Numbered from the stretch's first letter, positions 14,122-21,517 are shown. The stretch is DNA of 23,006 bases from Candidatus Woesearchaeota archaeon (GCA_016188105.1 JACPIL010000059.1:1-23006); one strand, 5' to 3'. Notes: generated by a model not told the origin, from the letters alone. Translations and numbers: made by a program.

Positions 14122-14214
14122 ATGGGTATACATAAATACGTGCAGGATTTACTGCACTATCGATATATCCAAGGGGATTTAGAAGAATTAGAAGATGTTT
14201 TGATTGCGGCGTGA
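14122..14214 (+). CDS. Possible 30-residue microprotein
   Basis: An ATG begins on the base right after the PRC-barrel stop codon and opens a 30-codon frame ending at TGA 14214. The product is short and acidic (QDLLHYRYIQGDLEELEDVL) and looks like one amphipathic helix. Direct abutment suits translational coupling with the PRC-barrel gene. No homologue is known to me and random occurrence is possible, so confidence is low. Confidence 0.35.
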   Translation: MGIHKYVQDLLHYRYIQGDLEELEDVLIAA

Positions 14215-14232
14215 TTATTTTTTAGGTAATTT

Positions 14233-14240
14233 TTTTAAAT
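14233..14240 (+). promoter_or_regulatory. TATA-like box for the MscS gene
   Basis: TTTTAAAT centred 25.5 bp before ATG 14262. It supports that ATG rather than the in-frame TTG at 14253. Confidence 0.6.
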
Positions 14241-14261
14241 CCTTCTTATATTTTGAGCAAA

Positions 14262-15314
14262 ATGATCTTTATTGAATGGATTAATTCGTTAGCAATAGGG
14301 ACGGTGTTTGAGAATAAGTATTTGCTTTCTCTGCTGATCGTGATTGTTTTTGCGATGATGGGCGGGTTTGTTCTGTTTATTTTTACTAAATACTTGCAAC
14401 GCTTTGCCTCAAAAACAAAGAATAAGATTGACGATCTGGTTTTTCATAATGTCAAGGGCCCGCTATTTTTAGTTATCGTCGGTTATGGAATAAAACTAGG
14501 CTTGTTAAATTTACAAGTTAATGGAACGATAACCAAGGTAGTTAATTCGGTCATGGCCATAGTGTTCTTATATGCCATCATGAAGGGTATTGATATTATA
14601 ATAGAGACTTGGGCCATTACTTTTTCTAAAAGAACAAAAAGCAATTTAGATGACGTGCTGCTGCCGATGCTGCAGAAGGTTACCAAAGTATTGTTTGCGC
14701 TGATCGGCTTGATGTGGGTGCTGAGGATTTGGAATATTGATATCACTCCTTATCTAGCCGGAGTGGGGATCGGCGGTATTGTACTCGGATTAGCATTGCA
14801 GGATTCACTGAAGAATGTTCTAGGAGGAATTTCCTTACTATTGGATAAAACCTATCAAGTGGGGGATAAAATTCAGCTGGAAAGCGGCGAAGTGGGAACA
14901 ATCTATGATATTGGTTTACGAAGCACCAAATTGGTTAATTTTGATAATGAAGTGGTGTACATTCCGAATGGTTATTTAGCGAATTCGAGAGTCTTGAATT
15001 ATGCCAGACCGGATCCTAAAGTGCGAACGAGAGTATTTTTTGGGGTTGAATATGGAACTGATGTTGATAAGGTACGCAAGTTAGTGTTGGATATACTTAC
15101 CAATATGGACGGAGTGTTGGCTGATCCTGCCCCCACGGTGCAATTTATTGAGATGGGCGATTTCGCACTCAAATTTAGGGCGAATTTTTGGGTGGAGAAG
15201 TGGAATATGGCATATGATAAAAAATTAGAAGCAACGGAAAAGATCTACAATGCTTTACGGAAAGCAAAGATAGGAATACCTTTCCCAACCCAAACTATAC
15301 ATTTAAAAAAATAG
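14262..15314 (+). CDS. mscS: Small-conductance mechanosensitive channel, MscS family
   Basis: 350 residues. MscS channels open under membrane tension and release solutes on hypo-osmotic shock. Membrane helices lie at about 19-42, 66-84, 92-117 and 142-160, followed by the pore-lining helix rich in Gly/Ala (AGVGIGGIVLGLALQDSLKN), which runs into the hallmark LLLDKTYQVGDKIQLESGEVGTIYDIGLRSTKL of the cytosolic beta-domain. The PNGYLANSRVLNY stretch and the C-terminal alpha/beta domain (VEYGTDVDKVRKLVLDIL; PAPTVQFIEMGD; IGIPFPTQTIHL) complete the family. It has two more N-terminal helices than E. coli MscS. The gene appears monocistronic with its own leaderless promoter. Confidence 0.95.
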   Translation: MIFIEWINSLAIGTVFENKYLLSLLIVIVFAMMGGFVLFIFTKYLQRFASKTKNKIDDLVFHNVKGPLFLVIVGYGIKLGLLNLQVNGTITKVVNSVMAIVFLYAIMKGIDIIIETWAITFSKRTKSNLDDVLLPMLQKVTKVLFALIGLMWVLRIWNIDITPYLAGVGIGGIVLGLALQDSLKNVLGGISLLLDKTYQVGDKIQLESGEVGTIYDIGLRSTKLVNFDNEVVYIPNGYLANSRVLNYARPDPKVRTRVFFGVEYGTDVDKVRKLVLDILTNMDGVLADPAPTVQFIEMGDFALKFRANFWVEKWNMAYDKKLEATEKIYNALRKAKIGIPFPTQTIHLKK

Positions 15315-15332
15315 TTGTTGAAAGCAGAAATT

Positions 15333-15340
15333 ATTAAATA
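15333..15340 (+). promoter_or_regulatory. TATA-like box for the 15363-15599 gene
   Basis: ATTAAATA centred 26.5 bp before ATG 15363, good support for a real small gene there. Confidence 0.55.
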
Positions 15341-15362
15341 GTTTCATCTCTTACGGTTTTAG

Positions 15363-15599
15363 ATGGAATTATCAGCTATATTCGGGGTATTGTTATTGGT
15401 GGTGGTTATTTTCTTAATAGTTAAAACAATTATAAATTCCATCCGCCTGTTCTTTTTTATCTTGGTGGCTATTTTTTTCCTGGTGTTATTCTTTGGAGTT
15501 TCTCTTTCCGATGTTTCTGTCTGGCTATCCTCGCAAGAAAGGCTGCAATGGGTGATCCATACTTTGGTGAATACTCTTCTATTCTCTTTAGGCACTTGA
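15363..15599 (+). CDS. Small two-helix membrane protein of unknown function
   Basis: 78 residues. Two hydrophobic helices (about 5-22 and 28-47) are joined by a short KTIINSIR turn and followed by a more polar C-terminal segment with a third, amphipathic stretch (WVIHTLVNTLLFSL). No family is recognised. The TATA-like box at leaderless spacing and the ATG argue that it is expressed. It lies between the MscS and rfcS genes, each with its own promoter, so context gives little hint of function. Confidence 0.6.
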   Translation: MELSAIFGVLLLVVVIFLIVKTIINSIRLFFFILVAIFFLVLFFGVSLSDVSVWLSSQERLQWVIHTLVNTLLFSLGT

Positions 15600-15618
15600 T
15601 GGTTTGTACTCAATAAAA

Positions 15619-15626
15619 CTTATAAA
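15619..15626 (+). promoter_or_regulatory. TATA-like box for rfcS
   Basis: CTTATAAA centred 26.5 bp before ATG 15649, predicting a leaderless mRNA. Confidence 0.6.
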
Positions 15627-15648
15627 CTAGTGTCTCACAGAAATTACT

Positions 15649-16605
15649 ATGACTTCATCTATCTGGACAGAAAAGTATAGGCCAGCAACATTTGCGGATA
15701 TTAAAGGCCAAAAGGAGATTGTAGAGAAGATCAAGGCATTCGTAGAATCAAAAAATATGCCGCACTTACTATTTTCTGGCCCAGCAGGGGTCGGTAAGAC
15801 AACCTTATCTTTAGTCATTGCCCGTGAATTGTTTGGCGAGAATTGGCGGGAAAATACTTTAGAGCTGAATGCTTCTGATGAACGCGGCATTGATGTGGTT
15901 CGAGTAAAAGTGAAAGATTTTGCCAGAACCAAAGCGATCGGCGATGTGCCGTTTAAATTGATTTATCTGGACGAGAGTGATGCATTAACTCGGGAAGCGC
16001 AGCAGGCTTTACGTCGTACTATGGAGAATTATACTAAAACTTGTAGATTTATTTTATCTTGCAATTATTCCTCGAAGATACTTGATCCGATTCAATCACG
16101 GTGTGCTGTTTTTAGATTTAAACCGTTAAGTAAAGAAGAGATTTTTGCGGTCATCGAGAAGATTGCCAAAGAAGAAGAGTTATCACTTAGTTCGGAAACA
16201 AAAGAGGCTTTATTTGAAGTGTGTGATGGAGATGTCCGGAGACTGGAGAACATCATGCAAAGCTGCGCAGTTTTGCAGAAGAAAATTGATCCGGAATTAA
16301 TTTTTTCCATGGCTTCTGTCGCTAAACCTAAAGAAGTCAATGAAGTGTTGTCATTGGCGGCAAAAGGTAATTTCCTTGAATCTAGAAAGAAATTATTGTC
16401 ATTGATGCTTGATTATGGTCTATCTGGATTGGATGTGATTCGGCAGATCCAGAAAGAAATTTGGAATCTAAAGCTTGAGGATAGGAAGAAAGTTGAGTTA
16501 GTGGATAAATGTGGTGAAGTGGAATTTAGAATGGTCGAAGGCAGTGATGAGTACATTCAGTTAGAAAGTTTCTTGGCTTTTGTGATGCTGGTGGGAAGTA
16601 GGTAG
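15649..16605 (+). CDS. rfcS: Replication factor C small subunit (clamp loader)
   Basis: 318 residues, AAA+ clamp-loader subunit that, with the large RFC subunit, loads PCNA onto primer-template DNA. The N terminus IWTEKYRP is diagnostic. Walker A is GPAGVGKT at 44-51, LNASDERG lies at 73-80, Walker B LIYLDESD at 104-111, sensor 1 in FILSCNYSSKI (134-144) and the arginine-finger SRC motif at 150-152. The C-terminal collar domain is present (DVRRLENIMQ; DYGLSGLDVIRQIQKEIW) and the length is usual. The Walker B extension reads DESD where most small subunits have DEAD, a conservative change. No intein is present, although archaeal rfcS genes sometimes carry one. Confidence 0.96.
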   Translation: MTSSIWTEKYRPATFADIKGQKEIVEKIKAFVESKNMPHLLFSGPAGVGKTTLSLVIARELFGENWRENTLELNASDERGIDVVRVKVKDFARTKAIGDVPFKLIYLDESDALTREAQQALRRTMENYTKTCRFILSCNYSSKILDPIQSRCAVFRFKPLSKEEIFAVIEKIAKEEELSLSSETKEALFEVCDGDVRRLENIMQSCAVLQKKIDPELIFSMASVAKPKEVNEVLSLAAKGNFLESRKKLLSLMLDYGLSGLDVIRQIQKEIWNLKLEDRKKVELVDKCGEVEFRMVEGSDEYIQLESFLAFVMLVGSR

Positions 16606-16632
16606 TGAGAAGTATATTTCTTAAGTTCTAAA

Positions 16633-16640
16633 TATTTAAT
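16633..16640 (+). promoter_or_regulatory. TATA-like box for the 16666-17082 gene
   Basis: TATTTAAT centred 29.5 bp before ATG 16666. The surrounding 60 bp are very AT-rich, so the exact box is uncertain. Confidence 0.45.
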
Positions 16641-16665
16641 AATTAATTTAACCTTTTTTTTAGGT

Positions 16666-17082
16666 ATGGATTTACCACAAATTACGAGATTAGTTTTTAT
16701 TGAGAGTCCTTTCAAAGGCGAAAATTGGGGTTTAACCCGGCGGAATGTTTTGTACGCTAGGGTTTGTATGGCAGACTGCGTATCCCGGAGTGAATCTTCT
16801 TATGCTTCACACTTGTTGTATACTCAGACCGGTATTCTAGACGATACAATTGAAGCAGAGAGGCTGTTAGGGATTGCAGCCGGCCAGTTTATTGGTGACA
16901 GATGTGATTTGAGAGCAGTCTATCAGGATTTTGGTATCAGCAGAGGAATGCAATTTGGAATCCAACGAGCGCAGAGTTTACCGCAGCCGATCGAATATAG
17001 AAATATTGCTGATTTAGACAGAAAGATGGCAAAGATGGCAGCAGCCAAACCACCAATAGATCTTGACGGATTGTTGTTCTAA
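16666..17082 (+). CDS. DUF7768-like protein (nucleoside deoxyribosyltransferase-like fold)
   Basis: 138 residues. The order of motifs matches the DUF7768/DUF4406 group, which has a fold like nucleoside 2-deoxyribosyltransferase: VFIESPFKGE at 10-19, RRNVLYARVC, ASHLLYTQTGILDD (where the family usually has PHLL), ERLLGIAAGQF, then DRCDLRAVYQDFGISRGMQFGI. The group is frequent in phages and mobile islands and in bacterial nucleotide metabolism, but the reaction is not established for most members. The Glu that follows GM in true deoxyribosyltransferases is Gly here (GMQFGI), so classical transferase activity is doubtful. It is monocistronic. Confidence 0.75.
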   Translation: MDLPQITRLVFIESPFKGENWGLTRRNVLYARVCMADCVSRSESSYASHLLYTQTGILDDTIEAERLLGIAAGQFIGDRCDLRAVYQDFGISRGMQFGIQRAQSLPQPIEYRNIADLDRKMAKMAAAKPPIDLDGLLF

Positions 17083-17091
17083 GAGAAATTC

Positions 17092-17099
17092 TTTTAAAT
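17092..17099 (+). promoter_or_regulatory. TATA-like box for the 17159-17912 operon
   Basis: TTTTAAAT about 63 bp before ATG 17159. Transcription near 17122 would leave a leader of about 37 nt that includes the SD at 17146. Confidence 0.45.
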
Positions 17100-17145
17100 G
17101 GTAAAGGTTTTTTTAGAATTGTAGGGGCTGATTCTGATGTATTTT

Positions 17146-17150
17146 GGAGG
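17146..17150 (+). promoter_or_regulatory. Shine-Dalgarno site of the 17159 gene
   Basis: GGAGG with 8 bp spacing to ATG 17159. It shows that the in-frame TTG at 17144 is not the start. Confidence 0.7.
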
Positions 17151-17158
17151 CAAGTTAT

Positions 17159-17608
17159 ATGGTTGAGAAAACATATTACGTTGGGCAGTTTACTGTTGAA
17201 AGTGCATTAGCTGGTATATATTTTTTGGGAATTAACCGTAGTGGAGAAGGAACCTTTCCCTTTGAGCAAGAAGAGATGACTAATAATAGAGTAAAGAATG
17301 AGCTTTCTGGGCGTCACCTCGGTTCCTTTGATGTTTTGCAAGGTTATTTAACTGCTGTTGTTGGCGAATTACAATTCGAAGGCGCTGGTAATGTTGCATT
17401 TCAAGTAAGAACAAAAAACTGGGGAAGGGAAGCTGCAGGTTTATTTGGAAAATATTTAGTTTCTCTAAATCTTCCTCGTATCTTGCCTCTTAGTTCTCAT
17501 CAGGTAAAAGACTTAAGCTCAATTGTCGGATTGAATTTAGAGAGAGGGCAAGAGGAGGGACTTGTTCTTACTCCGGGTTATTATTCTAGGGAGTATTGGG
17601 GAGGATAA
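17159..17608 (+). CDS. Soluble protein of unknown function, first gene of an SD-led pair
   Basis: 149 residues, family not recognised. The composition is Gly-rich and beta-like at both ends (YYVGQFTVESALAGIYFLGI; GLVLTPGYYSREYWGG), with a middle part DVLQGYLTAVVGELQFEGAG. There is no signal peptide or membrane helix. Start and expression are well supported by a canonical GGAGG site. Its final codons contain the GGAGG that serves the next gene, a small lipoprotein starting 4 bp after the stop, so the two are translationally linked and probably act together. Confidence 0.72.
   Translation: MVEKTYYVGQFTVESALAGIYFLGINRSGEGTFPFEQEEMTNNRVKNELSGRHLGSFDVLQGYLTAVVGELQFEGAGNVAFQVRTKNWGREAAGLFGKYLVSLNLPRILPLSSHQVKDLSSIVGLNLERGQEEGLVLTPGYYSREYWGG
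17600..17604 (+). promoter_or_regulatory. Shine-Dalgarno site of the small lipoprotein gene
   Basis: GGAGG formed by the last Gly codons of the upstream gene, 8 bp before ATG 17613. It selects this ATG over the in-frame upstream TTG at 17562. Confidence 0.65.
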
Positions 17609-17612
17609 ACAA

Positions 17613-17912
17613 ATGAAATACAAAGAATTAGTTTTAGCTGGAATATTATTAGCCGGATGCGATAAGCCAGCTCCGATAAGAGGTATTGTAGCAGATTATC
17701 ATGGCGAACCAGCGCGATATGCATTTGAGGATCTTGATCGTAACGGGAAGTATGATTTAGTTCACATTCTGGAACCTGGAGCTGCTGCTAAGTTTCTTGG
17801 CAGTCTTGTGTATCGTGCAAGTGATGTCAAAGAAACTATCCGAGACGAGAAGGTAGTCAGTAATCTATATAAAAAATTAGAGAATGGAGCAGAAGACTGC
17901 AGCTGTAAATAA
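17613..17912 (+). CDS. Small lipoprotein with calcium-loop-like motif
   Basis: 99 residues. MKYKELVLAGILLAGC is a lipoprotein signal with a perfect lipobox (LLAGC), so the mature protein would be anchored from Cys16 on the outer face. A short mature domain contains YAFEDLDRNGKYDLVHI, a DxDxNGxxD loop like an EF-hand calcium site, within a repeated beta pattern. The C terminus carries two Cys (DCSCK). No family is recognised. It is coupled to the 17159 gene and converges with the lipoprotein gene at 17919 across 6 bp. The motif is similar to the LDDNIGDGKID loop of the Tat-exported protein at 7710. Confidence 0.75.
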   Translation: MKYKELVLAGILLAGCDKPAPIRGIVADYHGEPARYAFEDLDRNGKYDLVHILEPGAAAKFLGSLVYRASDVKETIRDEKVVSNLYKKLENGAEDCSCK

Positions 17913-17918
17913 AAATAA

Positions 17919-18812
17919 TTAACTGCTCTCCTTAATCCTTAACTTCTCCTGGATTAAATCCCGGTATTTGTAATCAAGAGTTAATTCTACTTGTTTGGTG
18001 GAGATATGATCCTCAGGAAGAGCTTCTTTCAATTTACAGACGATTTCTGCGTTTCCTGTTTCATCTAATCTGGCTTCATTAACCTTGCCGCCTGATTTAC
18101 ATTCCCAACCATCATCGTCAATGCTGTATGATAACACATTTCTTACACCGAAGTCATCGCCAACTTTGGTTACTTTTCCTGTACCGGCGTTGCTTACCAT
18201 GATTTTCAAAGCAACGATTCCTTTTCCTGCAGTATCTTCTTCTACAGCTTTAACGGTAATCGGTGCGCCAGAAACAAAATAGGTTTTTGCTTCTTTCACA
18301 TTACATACTCTTTCATCAGTTAAATCTTCTTTCAGGCACACTTCCGGAACAATAAGATAGGTTTTATATCGGTATTCGATATTGGCAAACCATTCTCGAT
18401 CAACCACGCCAGAGACTTTTTTAGTATATTTTGCTTCATCGGCAAAGGTAATAGTTTCCTCTCCACCTTCGGGAACAAGTTCAGAAATTCCTTCTAATTC
18501 AAGATTGTTTTTCTTTTCCCAATCGCTGATGCCGGAAAATTCTTCTTGTGAGGGGCCGAGCAAGCGCACCGCAATTTCTTCTGCTTTTACATCATATTCC
18601 CCTTTATTACGTAGCGTTACTTCTAAAGGAAGAGATTCTTCATCAAAGATGGTGTAAATACTTTCTTCTTCTACCCCAAAGGCTTCAAATTGAGCCAGAA
18701 CCCCTTGGGTTCCGCCAATAAATGCTCCTTTGACAGTTTGCGGCGGTTGTTGGTTACAAGCAGTTAGAAATAATAAGGTAATAATAAGCGTAGGGATAAT
18801 AAGTTTTCTCAT
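17919..18812 (-). CDS. Lipoprotein with two predicted beta domains, paralogue of the next gene
   Basis: 297 residues. Signal MRKLIIPTLIITLLFLTAC with a lipobox (LTAC). The mature part has a motif KGAFIGGTQGVLAQFEAFGV and then a beta domain with LPLEVTLRNKGEYDVKAEEIAVRLLG, resembling CARDB/immunoglobulin-like domains, then a Cys-containing middle (VPEVCLKEDLTDERVCNV) and a second beta domain (IVALKIMVSNAGTGKVTKVGD). Shared features with the 18914-19765 protein (TGTQGV or GTQGV, NRGNYDLKAQE or NKGEYDVKAEE, YKxY...P.VC) show that they are paralogues. It has an SD-containing leader, unlike its sister. The likely role is a surface-exposed structural or binding protein; no ligand can be named. Confidence 0.8.
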   Translation of the reverse strand: MRKLIIPTLIITLLFLTACNQQPPQTVKGAFIGGTQGVLAQFEAFGVEEESIYTIFDEESLPLEVTLRNKGEYDVKAEEIAVRLLGPSQEEFSGISDWEKKNNLELEGISELVPEGGEETITFADEAKYTKKVSGVVDREWFANIEYRYKTYLIVPEVCLKEDLTDERVCNVKEAKTYFVSGAPITVKAVEEDTAGKGIVALKIMVSNAGTGKVTKVGDDFGVRNVLSYSIDDDGWECKSGGKVNEARLDETGNAEIVCKLKEALPEDHISTKQVELTLDYKYRDLIQEKLRIKESS

Positions 18813-18818
18813 GTCACA

Positions 18819-18823
18819 ACCTC
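18819..18823 (-). promoter_or_regulatory. Shine-Dalgarno site of the first lipoprotein
   Basis: GAGGT on the minus strand, 6 bp before the ATG at 18812. Confidence 0.55.
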
Positions 18824-18859
18824 TTTTGAATAATTAATACCTGCTTAATGAAGAGGGAT

Positions 18860-18867
18860 ATTTAAAT
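18860..18867 (-). promoter_or_regulatory. TATA-like box for the 17919-18812 lipoprotein
   Basis: ATTTAAAT centred about 51 bp before the ATG at 18812, implying a leader of about 24 nt that holds the SD site. Confidence 0.45.
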
Positions 18868-18913
18868 TTTACTAGACCGCAAAGTTGTCTTGGCGGTTCA
18901 AGAAAAAGAATTA

Positions 18914-19765
18914 TTACTGTGGCGTCTTAATTATCTTAATCGATTTCTGTTGCGATTCGATGTAGCCGTAATCTAAATCTACCAATAATAAGGTTTCAAA
19001 AGCTGCTGCTCCAGGAATGTTAAAGCTGCAGATGATCTTTCCTTGGTTATTGACTAAGCGGACAAATCCATCGTTAGGCTTGCAATTGATCTTTCCGCCG
19101 CCGGTCATTTCGACATTATAGCCAACTTGATCTAAATCTCGATATTCCAATGAGGCCTGTCCACAGTTCTGGATGTTTGCAAATGGGCTGAGAACTCTTC
19201 CGCCGCCTAAATTCTGCAGCCGGCAGGTTTTCTGTTCGGCAGAAACTTGATAAAACAAAGGATCGACACAGACAGAAGGATTAGCGATAGTATGATATTT
19301 GTAACAGCTGAGGAAGTTTAAGGTTGGACTATAATCTGGGACTCCGGCAGGAAGATTGATGGTGGATTCAAATTCTAATAAGTTGGTGCTTCCTTCAGTA
19401 TTGTAGAGATTCTTACCTTCTAAAACTCCTAAGCTTTCGGCGCAGGATCGCGGACTGGAAAATCCTCCGGAAATAATATTTGGATCAAAACCGCCGATCT
19501 GGATGAAACATTCTTGTGCTTTAAGATCATAATTTCCTCGGTTTTTGACTTCTACTAAAGCGATAAGCTCATTCTGATCGTATAATAGTGATGGAGGAGA
19601 ATCTTGCAATAGCTTAATTTCTACTCCTTGGGTGCCGGTTTTGACTTGCTGCAAGGCAGCGGCAGTATCTCGGGGCGAGTCACCTGCGCCTGGTTTTGGT
19701 TTACAGGAAACTAAGAATAAGGCTATGAGAATAACTAACAGTAACATAGACACGCTCTTTTTCAT
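18914..19765 (-). CDS. Lipoprotein with beta domains, tandem paralogue of the downstream gene
   Basis: 283 residues. Signal MKKSVSMLLLVILIALFLVSC ends in a lipobox (LVSC), followed by a Pro/Gly linker. KTGTQGVEIKLLQDSPP and ALVEVKNRGNYDLKAQECFI match the sister protein at 17919. The middle has CYKYHTIANPSVCVDPLFY, and later VEMTGGGKINC and IICSF. It contains more Cys than its sister, suggesting disulfides outside the cell. Its gene lies about 100 bp upstream of the sister on the same strand with its own leaderless promoter, which points to tandem duplication followed by divergence. Confidence 0.8.
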   Translation of the reverse strand: MKKSVSMLLLVILIALFLVSCKPKPGAGDSPRDTAAALQQVKTGTQGVEIKLLQDSPPSLLYDQNELIALVEVKNRGNYDLKAQECFIQIGGFDPNIISGGFSSPRSCAESLGVLEGKNLYNTEGSTNLLEFESTINLPAGVPDYSPTLNFLSCYKYHTIANPSVCVDPLFYQVSAEQKTCRLQNLGGGRVLSPFANIQNCGQASLEYRDLDQVGYNVEMTGGGKINCKPNDGFVRLVNNQGKIICSFNIPGAAAFETLLLVDLDYGYIESQQKSIKIIKTPQ

Positions 19766-19787
19766 TAAGGATAATTAAATAAAAAGA

Positions 19788-19795
19788 TTATATAA
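19788..19795 (-). promoter_or_regulatory. TATA-like box for the 18914-19765 lipoprotein
   Basis: TTATATAA on the minus strand, centred 26.5 bp before the ATG at 19765. Confidence 0.55.
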
Positions 19796-19835
19796 GGTTT
19801 TTGGTGAGTTAGTCTGAGGTTTAGCCTTCGGAAAA

Positions 19836-19843
19836 TTTATAAA
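19836..19843 (+). promoter_or_regulatory. TATA-like box for the ATP-grasp/ferredoxin operon
   Basis: TTTATAAA centred 28.5 bp before ATG 19868. Confidence 0.6.
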
Positions 19844-19867
19844 GCAGCCATTGGAAAAAATTAGTAA

Positions 19868-21256
19868 ATGGAATTAGGAGATATGCTGGTTCGCGATCCG
19901 GAACAATTTAAAGAACGATGCAAAGAGCGCGAGCATCAAACTACTATCGCTTACTTTGGCTTGGATCTGATGATTACAAAAGAGGGAGCAATTCGTTGCA
20001 TAGAGATAAATGGGCATAATTCTGGAACAAAAGGTTTTAAAGAAGCGTATGGAGAAGATTTTGCTCGAAAAGGAGTGATTAAATATCTTGCATCTTTTGG
20101 TTTGCCAGTAACGATATATACTTATGATGCGGATGAGAAAAACGATCGCTGGGCAGAAGAATCTCTGGATGTTAAGGTTTTTGATATAGAAAAAGTTAAT
20201 TTAGAATGTTCTAAAGAAGCCCTCTCACTATTTGATTTTATCAAAACAAAAGATTTAGCCCAGTTTGTTGCTTCTTGGTGGACTATGTCTGACGAAAGCT
20301 ACTATAAACGACGTGCTTCTTTGTCTTCTGAAGAAGTTTCTTCATTTGAGGATATTTTTCGGCGTCTTCTTGCTGGAAGAATGGGGCTTCGCTGGACTGC
20401 TGATTCATTAGGCGGATTACATAGCATTAGCCAGGCGGAAGGTATAATTTGGGCTAATAATGGAAAAAATTTTGTTTTTGATGAAGAAAAATATTTAGTG
20501 GTTAATCCAAGTTTGATAGAATTTGCTACAGAGAATAAATTGGTTTCAGAGATTCTTATGGCTCCTTATTCATTTCCTTCTTGTCCGGTCTTTCCAGATC
20601 AGCTTGAGGCAGGAAACAAAATGCTCGCTAAATACTTGAATATCGTTAGAAGTCCGAAGATTATCCTAAAGCCGAACAACGGCGCTTGTGGAAATGGAGT
20701 GGTTGTTTTGGATAAGAGGAAGTTATTGAATTCAGCTGGAGAGATGCGCAAAGAAGTAAGCTACTACCTTGAAGAACCTGGAGTGTGGTTTGAAGATAAA
20801 AAAATAATCAAAGGATTTGAAGTGTTACGAAAATCTGAACGAATTTTAGTGCAGCCTTTTATTGAATCAAAACCGTTTTATTCAGCGCAGACAGGAAAAA
20901 ATCATCATGGTTCCATTCGTTATGTTGCGATGGTTCGTAGCGAAGGTGGGAATATTTCTGTTCACCATATTGGTGGCTATGTGCGGCTCGCTCCCGAGCC
21001 GATCGGCGATTCCATGGATGCTTGCGTTGCTAATTTAGCGCGGGGAGCGCATGCAGTTCCATTGTCAGAACGGGATAAAAATCGCTTGGAGTTATGGGTT
21101 GATTACGCTCTACCTCATTTTTATCGAAGAGCTCTTCGCTTGGCAGCATGTCCGCCTGAAGCCCCCGTAAATAATTGCGCTTTCGTTGAAAAGTTTGATC
21201 GGTTTTATAAATCACCTTGGACTTGGTATCAACATAACGAAATAGATGGGTACTAG
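19868..21256 (+). CDS. Probable circularly permuted ATP-grasp protein
   Basis: 462 residues. ATP-grasp enzymes make an acyl-phosphate intermediate and join an acid to an amine or thiol. Here the metal-binding motif comes first: FGLDLMITKEGAIRCIEINGHNSG at about 30-53, with D33, E46 and N48. The nucleotide-binding half follows: IILKPNNGACGNGVVV (265-280, K268), LVQPFIES (327-334) and the GshB-like block SIRYVAMV...HHIGGYVRLAP...NLARGA (349-394). In ordinary ATP-grasp proteins the E-x-N comes last, so this order looks circularly permuted; the middle stretch IWANNGKNFVF...PSLIEFATENKLVSEILMAP also resembles CP-ATP-grasp proteins. The substrate is unknown. The ferredoxin gene begins 2 bp after its stop codon. 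Confidence 0.75.
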   Translation: MELGDMLVRDPEQFKERCKEREHQTTIAYFGLDLMITKEGAIRCIEINGHNSGTKGFKEAYGEDFARKGVIKYLASFGLPVTIYTYDADEKNDRWAEESLDVKVFDIEKVNLECSKEALSLFDFIKTKDLAQFVASWWTMSDESYYKRRASLSSEEVSSFEDIFRRLLAGRMGLRWTADSLGGLHSISQAEGIIWANNGKNFVFDEEKYLVVNPSLIEFATENKLVSEILMAPYSFPSCPVFPDQLEAGNKMLAKYLNIVRSPKIILKPNNGACGNGVVVLDKRKLLNSAGEMRKEVSYYLEEPGVWFEDKKIIKGFEVLRKSERILVQPFIESKPFYSAQTGKNHHGSIRYVAMVRSEGGNISVHHIGGYVRLAPEPIGDSMDACVANLARGAHAVPLSERDKNRLELWVDYALPHFYRRALRLAACPPEAPVNNCAFVEKFDRFYKSPWTWYQHNEIDGY

Positions 21257-21257
21257 C

Positions 21258-21500
21258 ATGAGTAAATACAAAGTTGAGCACTTCAAGAAGGATTGCATTA
21301 GCTGCGGCGCTTGCGCGGTGATCAATCCGGATTTCTGGGAGATGGATGCCGAAGGTATGGCTGATCTGAAAGGCTCAACTAAAGTAGGCGATCATTACGA
21401 ATTAGAAATTGATGAGAAGGATAAAGACAGCAATCAGGAAGCGGCAGATGTCTGCCCGGTCAATATCATTCATGTGAAGAAGATTGAAGAGAAAAAGTGA
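21258..21500 (+). CDS. Single-cluster [4Fe-4S] ferredoxin
   Basis: 80 residues. C13-x2-C16-G-x-C19 and a distant C66-P67 (DVCPVNII) provide the four ligands of one [4Fe-4S] cluster, as in monocluster ferredoxins of thermophiles and anaerobes. The remaining sequence is acidic, typical of ferredoxins. The ATG chosen lies 2 bp after the ATP-grasp stop; an in-frame ATG at 21246, overlapping that gene, is less likely. Linkage to an ATP-grasp enzyme is unusual and suggests either a shared transcript by chance or a redox step in the same pathway. Confidence 0.9.
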   Translation: MSKYKVEHFKKDCISCGACAVINPDFWEMDAEGMADLKGSTKVGDHYELEIDEKDKDSNQEAADVCPVNIIHVKKIEEKK

Positions 21501-21509
21501 TTCATAAAA

Positions 21510-21517
21510 TAATTAAA
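21510..21517 (+). promoter_or_regulatory. TATA-like box for the 21540-22055 gene
   Basis: TAATTAAA centred 26.5 bp before ATG 21540. Confidence 0.5.
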
